From Ruminiclostridium sufflavum DSM 19573 (GTDB lineage: Bacteria; Bacillota; Clostridia; Acetivibrionales; DSM-1351), in NCBI RefSeq assembly GCF_003208175.1, contig NZ_QKMR01000018.1, positions 1-64,000 of the forward strand: a DNA stretch of 64,000 nt. Reading direction: 5' to 3'. A program made the position numbers and the translations under genes. This document shows, piece after piece, positions 56,013 through 64,000 of the stretch (position 1 is the stretch's first letter; every line of letters starts with the position of its first letter). The notes below the pieces were generated by a model. That model saw only the letters and a list, made by a program, of their open reading frames with translations. It made no database searches and was not told the DNA's origin.

Positions 56013-56582
56013 GTGAATGCCAGGGGGGTTTTTATAGTATGCAGTAAGCCTGAGCTGATAAAAGATTTGAGAGCCTTAATGCTGCAGCAAGGTTATTCCT
56101 CGGTGGAATATGCGTTATCTGCAAGCGAGGCCAGACGAAAACTTGATTATTTTGAACCTGGGCTGATACTGGTAAATGCCCCGCTACAGGATGAACTGGG
56201 AGTAGAGCTTGTTCTGGATATTGCTGATAAAACTGATGCAGGGATAATAGTTCTTTCAAGGCATGAACATTTGGCGGAAATGCAGTATAAGCTGGAAAGG
56301 GTGGGAGCACTGGTGCTTCCTAAGCCTATCAGCAGAACAATATTAATTCAGACGGCTAAGTTTGCAGTTCAGTCGAGAAAATCTATAAAAGGCTTAAAGC
56401 TCCAGAATGATGACTTAGAAAAGCGTATACAGGATAGAAAGATTGTTGAGAAGGCTAAGTGGATTCTTGTAGAAAAAATGAATATGACCGAACCACAGGC
56501 TCACAGGTATATACAGAAAAGAGCTATGGATTTGAGGATTTCTCAATTGAAGGTGGCGGAGGAAATATTCAATAGCTTTTAA
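56013..56582 (+). CDS. nitR: ANTAR-domain RNA-binding antiterminator (NitR-like)
   Basis: 189 residues from GTG 56013, with GGAGGTGAT six bases upstream. Residues 1-120 form a receiver-like domain that lacks the phospho-acceptor Asp (GLILVNAPLQDELG has Asn at the usual place) and the acidic pocket, so it is probably not phosphorylated. A coiled coil leads to the C-terminal ANTAR domain (EKAKWILVEKMNMTEPQAH ... DLRISQLKVAEEI). ANTAR proteins bind hexaloop hairpins and stop terminator formation. The targets are probably the leaders at 48685, 53765 and 54246. Confidence 0.9.
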   Translation: MNARGVFIVCSKPELIKDLRALMLQQGYSSVEYALSASEARRKLDYFEPGLILVNAPLQDELGVELVLDIADKTDAGIIVLSRHEHLAEMQYKLERVGALVLPKPISRTILIQTAKFAVQSRKSIKGLKLQNDDLEKRIQDRKIVEKAKWILVEKMNMTEPQAHRYIQKRAMDLRISQLKVAEEIFNSF

Positions 56583-56630
56583 AATTAATAGGGCAACACA
56601 GTTGCATAAAAACAACTTGTTTTTATATTC

Positions 56631-56685
56631 ACACGAAGGCGTGTTTAGGGGAAATGATATTTCCTTTAAATGCGCCTGCTTTTTT
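56631..56685 (+). promoter_or_regulatory. amtB leader terminator with overlapping hairpin
   Basis: A 19-bp stem (AGGCGTGTTTAGGGGAAAT with ATTTCCTTTAAATGCGCCT, wobbles allowed) with a 3-base loop is followed by GCTTTTTT. The overlapping upstream hairpin ACAC-GAAGGC-GTGT (56631-56644) resembles the other hexaloops, but its first loop base is G, not A. It is therefore a terminator with a probable but non-canonical ANTAR site. Confidence 0.65.
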
Positions 56686-56699
56686 AATACCGGTTGGTT

Positions 56700-56815
56700 A
56701 CTAAAGTCAATTACGGTTCAAGCCTTCGGGACAATATTATATCGTCTTTTTAGGAGAATAGGCTTTTAGGCTGATTTTGAACGCAGTTTGAATTTGTTTT
56801 GATAGTAATTGAATT
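56700..56815 (+). repeat. Palindromic intergenic repeat, copy 4 (extended form)
   Basis: Starts TACTAAAGTCAATTACGG, contains ACAATATTATATCGTC, then AGGCTGATTTTGAACGCAG, and ends GATAGTAATTGAATTT. The outer ends are inverted copies of each other. It lies between nitR and amtB. Confidence 0.85.
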
Positions 56816-56941
56816 TTAAAAATTAATTATATCCGGTGCGGTAACAAGCCTGACTTGCAATTCTAGATATGCGGGGGTTCGGGTAAAATTATCATAGGAT
56901 ATTTGATATATAACTTATATTATTTGAATGGGGGATTTTAA

Positions 56942-58195
56942 ATGGGAACAATTAACACAGGCGATACAGCATTTATAATTATTTCGGCGGCACTTGTATT
57001 TTTAATGACACCGGGTCTTGCTTTATTTTATGGAGGAATGGTAAAAAGAAAAAATGTACTGAGCACCATAATGTCATCATTTTTTATATGCGGATTGGCT
57101 TCTGTACTTTGGGTAGCAATAGGCTATTCGCTTTCCTTCGGCAAAGACACCGGAGGTGTTATCGGAAGCTTGAACTGGGCTTTTTTCAACGGAGTTACCG
57201 GAGAGCCCAATGCCACCTATGCGGCAACAATACCGCATACCTTGTTTGCAGCATTTCAGATGATGTTTGCAATAATAACACCTGCATTAATTACAGGTGC
57301 GCTTGTTGAAAGAATGAAGTTCTCAAGGCTCTTTGTTTTTATAGCTTTGTGGTCAATAGTTGTATATTACCCCATGGCACACATGATGTGGGGAGATGGA
57401 GGCTTGCTGAGAAATCTCGGAGCCATAGACTTTGCAGGCGGAAATGTTGTCCATATAAGTTCAGGTGTGTCAGCGGTTGTTGCAGCGATTATTCTTGGGA
57501 AAAGAAAAGGGTATGGGGTTGCATCTGGTCAGCCGCATAATATTCCATTGATATTTATAGGTGCGGCCCTATTGTGGTTCGGCTGGTTCGGCTTTAATGC
57601 AGGCAGTGCTCTTGGAAGCGGAGAGCTTGCAGTTCATGCTTTGTTGACAACAAATACCTCGGCTGCAACGGCATTGCTTTCCTGGATGCTGGTTGAAAAG
57701 ATTACAAGAGGAAAGCCTACTATGCTTGGTGCTGCAACAGGTGCTGTAGTCGGACTGGTTGCAATTACTCCGGGTGCCGGTTTTGTACCTATATGGGCAT
57801 CTTTGATAATTGGTGCGGCTGTAAGTCCCATATGTTATTTTGCAATGAGTGTTATTAAGCCTAAATTCGGATATGATGATTCTCTGGATGCATTTGGATG
57901 CCATGGAATCGGAGGTATATGGGGAGGTATTGCAACAGGAATATTTGCCAAAAACTCTATAAATCCTGTAGCTCAGTGGGATGGACTTATATACGGAGAA
58001 ACGAGGCTGTTTGTAGCACAGCTCATAAGTATCGCTGTAACAATAGCCCTTTCAATAGTAGGAACAGCTTTAATTATGTTTGCTATAAAGCTTGTTTCTA
58101 AGGAAATCAGGGTAACGGCGCGAGAAGAATCAGAAGGCCTTGATATTTCGCAGCATGGTGAATCGGCATATCCTTCTTTCACAGGTATGGATTAG
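56942..58195 (+). CDS. amtB: Ammonium transporter
   Basis: 417 residues, 11 membrane helices, no signal peptide. The paired pore histidines lie in GNVVHISSG and DAFGCHGIGG, and FYGGMVKRKNVLS and MMWGDGGLL are Amt marks. ATG at 56942 after a GGGGGATTTTAA site. It is followed by the PII gene, the usual amtB-glnK pairing in which PII blocks the channel when nitrogen is plentiful. Confidence 0.95.
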   Translation: MGTINTGDTAFIIISAALVFLMTPGLALFYGGMVKRKNVLSTIMSSFFICGLASVLWVAIGYSLSFGKDTGGVIGSLNWAFFNGVTGEPNATYAATIPHTLFAAFQMMFAIITPALITGALVERMKFSRLFVFIALWSIVVYYPMAHMMWGDGGLLRNLGAIDFAGGNVVHISSGVSAVVAAIILGKRKGYGVASGQPHNIPLIFIGAALLWFGWFGFNAGSALGSGELAVHALLTTNTSAATALLSWMLVEKITRGKPTMLGAATGAVVGLVAITPGAGFVPIWASLIIGAAVSPICYFAMSVIKPKFGYDDSLDAFGCHGIGGIWGGIATGIFAKNSINPVAQWDGLIYGETRLFVAQLISIAVTIALSIVGTALIMFAIKLVSKEIRVTAREESEGLDISQHGESAYPSFTGMD

Positions 58196-58346
58196 GCTTA
58201 ATTCATATAAATTATGAAAGATAAATAATACATGATGTATTTTGAGCGGTAAACGCAGTTCATCACCTTTTGTGCCCTGAGCACAGTGAAAGGCTGTGGG
58301 GGGCTTAGAAATAAGATTGCGTACTGCCACGTTGCTTTACTATAAA

Positions 58347-58382
58347 TTTTGTGCCGATACTCGGCGTGGAGGTTTTAATATG
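58347..58382 (+). promoter_or_regulatory. Hairpin-ribosome-site module of glnB
   Basis: TTTTGTGCC, loop GATACTC, GGCGTGGAGGTTTTAATATG. The stem GTGCC/GGCGT extends by G-C and A-T inside the loop. See also 53492 and 60192. Confidence 0.55.
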
Positions 58383-58724
58383 AAGAAAATAGAAGCAATA
58401 ATAAGACCATGTAAGCTTGAAGAATTGAAAGAGGCATTGCTGGCAATTGATTTGGATGGTATAACAATAAGTCAGGTTATGGGTGCTGGAAAGCAGCTTG
58501 GCTGGAAGGAATTTTACAGGGGAAATGAAATTGCATTAAACGTGCTTCCCAAAGTAAAACTTGAGCTGGTGTCAACAGATGACAAGGTTGAGCTTATAAT
58601 TGATACAATAGTTAAATATTCCCAGACCGGGGAATTAGGGGACGGGAAAATATTTATTCATGATTTGCAGGACTGCATACGCATACGTACAGGTGAAAGA
58701 GGAGATACTGCAATAGTAGGCTGA
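58380..58724 (+). CDS. glnB: PII nitrogen regulatory protein
   Basis: 114 residues from ATG 58380 (GTGGAGG upstream). It starts KKIEAIIRPCKLEELKEAL and has the second PII signature TGELGDGKIFI ... IRIRTGERGD. In the T-loop the segment EFYRGNEIALNVLPKVK keeps Tyr46 but has Ile where the uridylylated Tyr51 stands, so control must be by effectors alone. It follows amtB by 184 bases, which contain a strong TGTGC/GCACA hairpin near 58270. Confidence 0.92.
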   Translation: MKKIEAIIRPCKLEELKEALLAIDLDGITISQVMGAGKQLGWKEFYRGNEIALNVLPKVKLELVSTDDKVELIIDTIVKYSQTGELGDGKIFIHDLQDCIRIRTGERGDTAIVG

Positions 58725-58842
58725 CAGCTATGCGGGTATATACCTGTTTGTATTGAATAAATTATGCCATACAGCACTGAAAGATTATTCTTTCATAAAT
58801 TACGATAACTTAATATTTTATAAATTTTTGGTGTTAAGCCAA

Positions 58843-58926
58843 ATATGCTTTCAAGCATATATTATTCTATCTCTCTCTTACAAGCTTTAAGCTATAGACT
58901 AATATATGCTTTTAAGCATTTTTATT
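58843..58926. terminator. Two hairpins between convergent glnB and speB
   Basis: ATATGCTT/AAGCATAT (58843-58860), and near 58905 ATGCTT/AAGCAT followed by TTTTATT. Likely terminators of the two convergent genes. Confidence 0.5.
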
Positions 58927-58942
58927 GAGTGAGCCTGCAGCT

Positions 58943-59815
58943 TCAGCGGGCTGCAATTGTTTTTTGCATTGTCAGAACCAGCTCTCTCAGAATTTTACAG
59001 GCTGCCGCAGTTGAGGAGCCGCTTTGATCATAATGGGGTGACAGCTCCACGATGTCCGCCCCGATAATATTTAATGCGGAAACAGCCTTTAATGCGTTAA
59101 CCAGCTCCAGAAAGCTTACACCTCCGGCTTCAGGAGTTCCAGTACCCGGGAAGATTGAAGGATCCAAAACATCCAAATCAATTGTAAGATAAACGGGCAA
59201 GCCGCCTATTGCATTAACGGCCTTTCCCAAGGTGTCAAAATTGTGCATACACATGTGTGTGTGACCTTCTCTTGACCAGTAAAATTCCTCGCGGGTTCCG
59301 CTGCGTATTCCGAATTGCCAGATATGCTTGTCGCCCAGGATATCCCAGGCACGTCTTATAACAGAGGAATGAGAAAGTGCTTCGCCCAGATAGTCCTCTC
59401 TCAAGTCGGTATGGGCATCAAAATGAATTACATGCATATCGGGATATTTTTTGCAGGCCTGTTCAATGACCGGCAGGGAAACAAGGTGCTCTCCTCCTAT
59501 CATTAATGGTTTTTTACTGCTGTCAAAGATATGCAGCGAGGTTTCTGATATCATATTTAATGCCCTTGCCGGTGAGCCAAAGGGTAAGTCCAAATCACCG
59601 TAATCATTTATTGAATAGTCAGTGATATCAGCATCAAAATATGGGCTATAGGTTTCTATACCAATTGAATCCATTCGCATTACAGAAGGTGCGAATCTTG
59701 CACCCGGCCTGAATGTGGTCGTGCCGTCGTAGGGAGCTCCGAAAATAATGATGTCAGACGAGTCAAAATCACTGCCGCAGCCTAAAAAGTTTGTTGATAA
59801 TGTATTTTTATCCAT
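58943..59815 (-). CDS. speB: Agmatinase (ureohydrolase)
   Basis: 290 residues from ATG 59815 (GAGGAGAT upstream). The binuclear manganese site is complete: GGEHLVSLP, HFDAHTDLRED, LTIDLDVLDPS and the Glu of IVELSP. It hydrolyses agmatine to putrescine and urea; other guanidino substrates are possible. No speA or speE is in the window. Confidence 0.88.
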   Translation of the reverse strand: MDKNTLSTNFLGCGSDFDSSDIIIFGAPYDGTTTFRPGARFAPSVMRMDSIGIETYSPYFDADITDYSINDYGDLDLPFGSPARALNMISETSLHIFDSSKKPLMIGGEHLVSLPVIEQACKKYPDMHVIHFDAHTDLREDYLGEALSHSSVIRRAWDILGDKHIWQFGIRSGTREEFYWSREGHTHMCMHNFDTLGKAVNAIGGLPVYLTIDLDVLDPSIFPGTGTPEAGGVSFLELVNALKAVSALNIIGADIVELSPHYDQSGSSTAAACKILRELVLTMQKTIAAR

Positions 59816-59930
59816 AAAAATCTCCTCTGTTAAAAGATTACGGCATAAGAAGCCGTACAACCAGCTTTATTTTGTAAAAATTTTGATGACTATAATTTTA
59901 TCATGAATAGTTAAAAATACAATGCCCATT

Positions 59931-60012
59931 ACCAAAGTCGATTACGGTTAAAAGCCTTGGCACGATAAAATATCGGGACAATATAGCTGTTTTTTACCTA
60001 TTGTAATTGACT
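59931..60012 (+). repeat. Palindromic intergenic repeat, copy 5
   Basis: Begins CAAAGTCGATTACGGTTAAA, holds CGATAAAATATCG and ends CCTATTGTAATTGACTT. The outer arms are inverted repeats. It lies between divergent speB and dapF. Confidence 0.8.
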
Positions 60013-60191
60013 TATTGCCTGTCATCAATTAACATAAAAAAAGATGATTAAAAATCTGCCGATAAGGCATATGTAAAAATGCTAACGTATGTTATAATAT
60101 GGATAGATTTTTTAAGAAGGTTGTATATTATCTTATAAATTATTATAATTTTAAATAATAAACGGTTAAGCTTGAATAGCTCGAAAACAGA

Positions 60192-60227
60192 TTTTGTGCC
60201 CTTATTGGGCGTGGGAGGTTTAATATG
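60192..60227 (+). promoter_or_regulatory. Hairpin-ribosome-site module of dapF
   Basis: TTTTGTGCC, loop CTTATTG, GGCGTGGGAGGTTTAATATG. The inner loop pair is C-G here but G-C in glnB, a compensating change. Confidence 0.55.
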
Positions 60228-61058
60228 AAATTTACAAAAATGCAGGGGTTGGGAAACGATTATATATATGTTGATTGCACACAGAAAATAATTGACAATC
60301 CTTCTGAAACAGCAAAAATAATAAGTGACAGACATTTTGGGATAGGCTCTGACGGGTTGGTTCTTATATTATTATCAGATAAAGCTGATTTCCGCATGAG
60401 AATGTTTAATTCGGACGGTTCGGAGGCTGAAATGTGCGGAAATGCAATACGTTGTGTGGGCAAGTATGTATTTGACAATAAGCTTACAGACAAAGCAACT
60501 ATTACAATAGAGACACTTGCCGGCACAAAGGTTCTTCAATTAAAGATTGAAGACGAAAGAGCCGTACTTGCGAGAGTAGACATGGGTGAACCGATTTTGA
60601 CACCAAGGGAGATACCTGTTGATAGCAATAAGGATAGCTTTGTTTCCGAACCTGTTGAAATTGAAGGCCGGATATATGAGGTTACTGCTGTCTCAATGGG
60701 GAATCCTCATGCAATATCCTATGTTGAGGATGTAATAAAATTTCCTCTTTATGAGGTGGGGCCAAAAATGGAGACTCATAAACTTTTCCCGAGAAAGGTT
60801 AATGCTGAGTTTGTTCAGGTAGTGGACAGAAAAACACTCAAAATGAGAGTTTGGGAAAGAGGTGCGGGAGAAACTCTTGCATGCGGTACAGGAGCCTGTG
60901 CGACACTTGTCGCTTCGGTGCTTAACGGTGTGGCTGACAGGGAAGCCACTATTAAACTGCTTGGAGGGGATTTGCTTATAGAATGGTCCGAAAAGGATAA
61001 CCATGTTTATATGACGGGACCTGCGGTAAAGGTATTTGACGGAGAGATAGATATTTAG
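60225..61058 (+). CDS. dapF: Diaminopimelate epimerase
   Basis: 277 residues. The two catalytic cysteines lie in [11 protein letters not shown] and LACGTGACA. It converts LL- to meso-diaminopimelate for lysine and peptidoglycan. ATG at 60225. DapL follows 68 bases on, so the two make consecutive substrate and product steps of the aminotransferase lysine route. Confidence 0.95.
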   Translation: MKFTKMQGLGNDYIYVDCTQKIIDNPSETAKIISDRHFGIGSDGLVLILLSDKADFRMRMFNSDGSEAEMCGNAIRCVGKYVFDNKLTDKATITIETLAGTKVLQLKIEDERAVLARVDMGEPILTPREIPVDSNKDSFVSEPVEIEGRIYEVTAVSMGNPHAISYVEDVIKFPLYEVGPKMETHKLFPRKVNAEFVQVVDRKTLKMRVWERGAGETLACGTGACATLVASVLNGVADREATIKLLGGDLLIEWSEKDNHVYMTGPAVKVFDGEIDI

Positions 61059-61126
61059 ACGTTTACTGTTATGCAAAGCGGCTATTCAATTAATATAATT
61101 TTTTTAGTAAGAAAGGAATAAATAAT

Positions 61127-62359
61127 ATGATATATGTGAACGAGAACCATTTGAAATTACCGGGGAATTATTTGTTTGCTGAGATAGGCAAGAGAGTTGC
61201 AGCCTTTAAGGAGCAGAATCCGGCTGCTGATATTATCAGACTTGGAATCGGAGATGTAACAAGACCTCTTCCGATGGCTTGTATAGACGCTATGCACAAG
61301 GCAGTGGATGATATGTCGAGAGTGGAAACCTTTAAAGGGTATCCCGAATATGAGGGATACGACTTTTTGATAAATAAAATCATAGAATTTGATTACAAAA
61401 AACGCGGAATTACCATTGGTGCGGATGAGGTGTTTGTCAGCGACGGGGCGAAAAGTGACACTGCAAATATTCAGGAGCTGTTTGGTTTAAGCAGCAGAAT
61501 AGCTGTTACGGATCCTGTATACCCTGTTTACGTTGACAGTAACGTTATGGCAGGAAGAACAGGCGAATATCTGGACGGAAAGTGGAGCAATGTTACTTAT
61601 TTGCCTTGTACATCTGATAATGGCTTTATTCCTGAGCTGCCTAAAGAAAGAGTTGATATTATTTATTTATGTCTGCCCAATAATCCTACAGGAACTACCC
61701 TGACAAGGGAACAGCTAAAGGTATGGGTTGAATATGCGGCAAAAAATAAATCGGTAATATTATTTGACTCGGCATACGAGTCCTTCATAACACAGGAAAA
61801 TGTCCCCCACAGTATTTATGAAATTGAAGGAGCTAAAGAGGTTGCCATAGAATTCAGGAGCTTTTCAAAGACTGCGGGATTTACAGGAACAAGATGTGCT
61901 TATGTTGTAATTCCTAAGGAACTTAAGGCTTACACTGCAAGCGGTGAAGAAGTGGGGCTTAACAGGCTGTGGTACAGGAGACAGGCAACTAAGTTTAACG
62001 GAGTGTCATATATCGTGCAGCGCGGAGCAGAAGCAGTATATTCGGAAGAAGGCCAGAAGCAGGTTAAGGAGACTATTTCATATTATTTAAATAATGCAGC
62101 TATCATTAAGAAGGGTCTTGAAAGTATAGGAATTCAGGTATACGGGGGTGTTAATGCACCTTATATTTGGATGAAGACTCCAAACGGAATGGACTCTTGG
62201 AAATTCTTTGACAAATTATTGTCTGAGGCAAATATAGTCGGAACTCCGGGTGTAGGATTCGGGCCAAGCGGGCAGGGCTATTTCAGGCTTACTGCCTTTG
62301 GAAATATAGAGAATACAAAGGCGGCTGTAGACAGGTTTAAAACCAGACTAAAGGTGTAA
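61127..62359 (+). CDS. dapL: LL-diaminopimelate aminotransferase
   Basis: 410 residues of fold-type I. The PLP lysine lies in [15 protein letters not shown]; also CLPNNPTGT and [13 protein letters not shown]. It makes LL-diaminopimelate from tetrahydrodipicolinate in one step. AGAAAGGAATAAATA precedes ATG 61127. A terminator follows at 62397. Confidence 0.95.
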   Translation: MIYVNENHLKLPGNYLFAEIGKRVAAFKEQNPAADIIRLGIGDVTRPLPMACIDAMHKAVDDMSRVETFKGYPEYEGYDFLINKIIEFDYKKRGITIGADEVFVSDGAKSDTANIQELFGLSSRIAVTDPVYPVYVDSNVMAGRTGEYLDGKWSNVTYLPCTSDNGFIPELPKERVDIIYLCLPNNPTGTTLTREQLKVWVEYAAKNKSVILFDSAYESFITQENVPHSIYEIEGAKEVAIEFRSFSKTAGFTGTRCAYVVIPKELKAYTASGEEVGLNRLWYRRQATKFNGVSYIVQRGAEAVYSEEGQKQVKETISYYLNNAAIIKKGLESIGIQVYGGVNAPYIWMKTPNGMDSWKFFDKLLSEANIVGTPGVGFGPSGQGYFRLTAFGNIENTKAAVDRFKTRLKV

Positions 62360-62396
62360 GCCGGAAATAATATAGAGGTTTGTTTAATGTTCAGAG

Positions 62397-62426
62397 AAGC
62401 CATGCTTTTAAGCAAGGCTTTTTTGC
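62397..62426 (+). terminator. Terminator after dapL
   Basis: AAGCC/GGCTT outer stem and TGCTT/AAGCA inner stem, ending in six T. Confidence 0.8.
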
Positions 62427-62645
62427 TTTGTTTTGGCAGCTTTCAGCCGCAGCAAATTATTATGCTGCAATGGAGTTGCATTTAATAGGATTCATTATAG
62501 TATATTTATGTGATATAATTAACATTAACTGCTGTGACAGTAGTTTTTTTGTTTTCCGGTTAATTTTTATGGTTAAAAAATATGAATAAATTCATATAAT
62601 GAATAAATTTATATTTATCAATAAATACAGGACGGTAATTGAAGA

Positions 62646-63296
62646 ATGATTAATCAGATTATTTTTGACTTTGACGGAACATTAGTCAATTCTCTTGATA
62701 TTTTTATAAAGATAGGTAATCAAATGGCTGAAAAATATAATATGCAGCCTGTGAGCAGGGAAAAAATAAAGGAACTTATGATGCTTCCTATGAAAAAGAG
62801 AATTCAAATCCTGAAATTGCCCAAAATTAAGCTCCCTAAAATAGGATTTGAAGTTTTGCACAAGTTTAATGAGTATGCGGCTAAGGCTGAGCCTTTTGAA
62901 GGAATAAAAGAAATGCTTGAAAATCTTCACAAGGAAGGATATGGACTAAATATAGTGTCATCAAATACCCTTGATAATATTAATGCTTTTTTAAAAGAAA
63001 ATCAGCTGAGTATGTTTAAAAATATGCAGTCGTCAAGAGGCCTTTTTGACAAGCATGTTACTATTGGGAAACTGATTTCAAGGCTGGATGTAAAAAAGGA
63101 AGAGGTTATTTATGTCGGTGATGAGTATCGTGATGTTGAGGCATGTAAAAAGATAGGAATCAGAGTTATTTCAGTTTTATGGGGATTTGATCCGAAGGAG
63201 CTGCTGGAAAAGGCAGAGCCCGATTTTATAGTATCAGCTCCGGGTGAGATTTCAGAAATTATTATGAATATAAATAATTACGGAATGGGGAAATAG
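62646..63296 (+). CDS. HAD-superfamily phosphatase (phosphoglycolate phosphatase-like)
   Basis: 216 residues. Motif I is FDFDGTLVNS, motif II NIVSSNT and motif IV YVGDEYRDVEACKKIG. A helical cap between motifs I and II places it with Gph/PpaX-type enzymes. ATG at 62646; the upstream region is AT-rich and the ribosome site is weak. It is 6 bases before the methyltransferase gene, suggesting one operon. Confidence 0.85.
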   Translation: MINQIIFDFDGTLVNSLDIFIKIGNQMAEKYNMQPVSREKIKELMMLPMKKRIQILKLPKIKLPKIGFEVLHKFNEYAAKAEPFEGIKEMLENLHKEGYGLNIVSSNTLDNINAFLKENQLSMFKNMQSSRGLFDKHVTIGKLISRLDVKKEEVIYVGDEYRDVEACKKIGIRVISVLWGFDPKELLEKAEPDFIVSAPGEISEIIMNINNYGMGK

Positions 63297-63302
63297 AATA
63301 CA

Positions 63303-64000
63303 ATGTTACTTGCAGATGAATGGAAGGACTATGAATTAATTGAAACAGGAGATGGAGAAAAGCTGGAAAGATGGGGCGATGTTATACTTAGAAGGCCTGA
63401 CCCTCAGATAATCTGGCCCATGAAGAATAAAAAGGCTTGGGAAAGGGCTGATGCAAAATACTACAGAAGCCAGAGCGGAGGAGGAAACTGGGAATATAAA
63501 AGGAAATTTCCTAACCGCTGGACAATTAGCTTTGAAGAACTGAAATTTTATATTGAGCCAACCGGCTTTAAGCATACAGGGCTATTTCCTGAGCAGGCTG
63601 TAAATTGGAAATGGATGATAAAAAAAATACAGAAGGCTAAAAGACCGATAAAGGTTTTGAACCTATTTGCTTATACAGGCGGAGCTACTGTTGCTGCTGC
63701 ATATGCCGGAGCAGAGGTCTGCCATGTCGATGCTGCAAAGGGCATGGTAGGCTGGGCAAAGGAAAATGTAGCTCTTTCAGGCTTGGCGGACAGGCCGGTT
63801 AGATTTATTACGGATGACTGTATGAAATTTGTCCAGAGGGAAATACGCAGGGGGAAAAAATATGATGGAATAATTATGGACCCGCCGTCTTATGGAAGAG
63901 GTCCGAGCGGAGAAATATGGAAAATTGAGGATTCTCTTTACAGCTTTGTTGAACAGTGTATGGAGGTGCTTTCGGACAATCCGCTGTTTTTTCTGATAAA
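63303..64000 (+). CDS. Class I SAM-dependent methyltransferase (3' end outside window)
   Basis: The frame from ATG 63303 is open to the window edge (232 codons seen). The SAM-binding motif is VLNLFAYTGGATVAAA, followed by VCHVDAAKGMVGWAKEN, and the catalytic-type motif is IIMDPPSYGRG. This resembles the RlmI/RlmK-like rRNA methyltransferase group, but the N-terminal PUA domain is absent. Confidence 0.85.
   Translation, partial: MLLADEWKDYELIETGDGEKLERWGDVILRRPDPQIIWPMKNKKAWERADAKYYRSQSGGGNWEYKRKFPNRWTISFEELKFYIEPTGFKHTGLFPEQAVNWKWMIKKIQKAKRPIKVLNLFAYTGGATVAAAYAGAEVCHVDAAKGMVGWAKENVALSGLADRPVRFITDDCMKFVQREIRRGKKYDGIIMDPPSYGRGPSGEIWKIEDSLYSFVEQCMEVLSDNPLFFLI

Noticed and set aside
62380-62589. 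69-residue reading frame after dapL
   Set aside because: It overlaps a clear terminator, has no ribosome site and a low-complexity composition.
1-64000. CRISPR arrays and rRNA genes
   Set aside because: No regularly spaced direct repeats and no rRNA-like sequence were seen.

Overview
The window looks like chromosome of a low-GC, endospore-former-type Firmicute, most likely a Ruminiclostridium/Clostridium cluster III-like anaerobe. This is inference from AT-rich codon use, strong AGGAGG ribosome sites, TTG/GTG starts, a type III glutamine synthetase, a NitR-like ANTAR regulator, the DapL lysine route, and an SLH-domain exported protease. I saw no rRNA, tRNA or CRISPR array.

Layout. 1-2.5 kb: C-terminal end of an Rhs-type polymorphic toxin with its immunity gene, then a broken IS3-family transposase. 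2.6-7.2 kb: TrpB2-type tryptophan synthase beta chain, a YwaF-like membrane protein, a small zinc-ribbon gene, and a FAD/Rieske oxidoreductase. 7.3-11.3 kb (minus strand): a RiPP locus with two radical SAM/SPASM enzymes and two cysteine-free precursors, one carrying three Arg-x-x-Tyr-Gly-Ile units. 11.8-25.9 kb (plus strand): a LytTR/GHKL quorum-sensing pair, a short double-glycine peptide that may be the pheromone, three GxxxG-rich double-glycine bacteriocin-like peptides, two tiny membrane peptides, a C39-peptidase ABC exporter, an HlyD-like adaptor, a TolC-like coiled-coil protein, and a secreted M16 protease with an SLH-like tail. 26-30.5 kb: TetR with an ABC/FtsX transporter. 30.6-31.8 kb: CPA2 antiporter.

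32.6-44.76 kb is a 12.1-kb integrative element that splits asnB. The 3' part of asnB lies at 32192-32614 and the 5' part ends at 44757. Joining them through a shared 5-bp CGTTC restores one 626-codon frame. The element carries its own large serine recombinase next to one end, and the two inner ends form the inverted half-sites expected of attP. Cargo includes BlaI/BlaR-like regulators with clear operators, AraC/GyrI and MocR/PdxR regulators, Ogt, a pyridoxamine-oxidase-like protein, ClbS/DUF1706-like and several membrane proteins.

44.6-58.7 kb is a nitrogen and amide region: asnB (split), glnN, the gatC-gatA-gatB-aspS operon for indirect Asn-tRNA formation, glnA, the ANTAR regulator (nitR-like), amtB and a PII gene. 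Leaders of glnN, gatC and glnA each hold a hairpin with a hexaloop of A at position 1 and G at position 4 (AAAGAC, AAAGGC, AACGGC) that overlaps the 5' arm of an intrinsic terminator. asnB (AATGGC) and amtB (GAAGGC) have weaker versions. This suggests one ANTAR antitermination regulon linking glutamine synthesis, asparagine synthesis and tRNA amidation.

58.9-64 kb: agmatinase, dapF, dapL, a HAD phosphatase and the start of a methyltransferase. Two further signals recur: a roughly 70-110-bp palindromic intergenic repeat (also inside the asnB element), and a hairpin placed immediately before the ribosome site of gatC, glnB and dapF.
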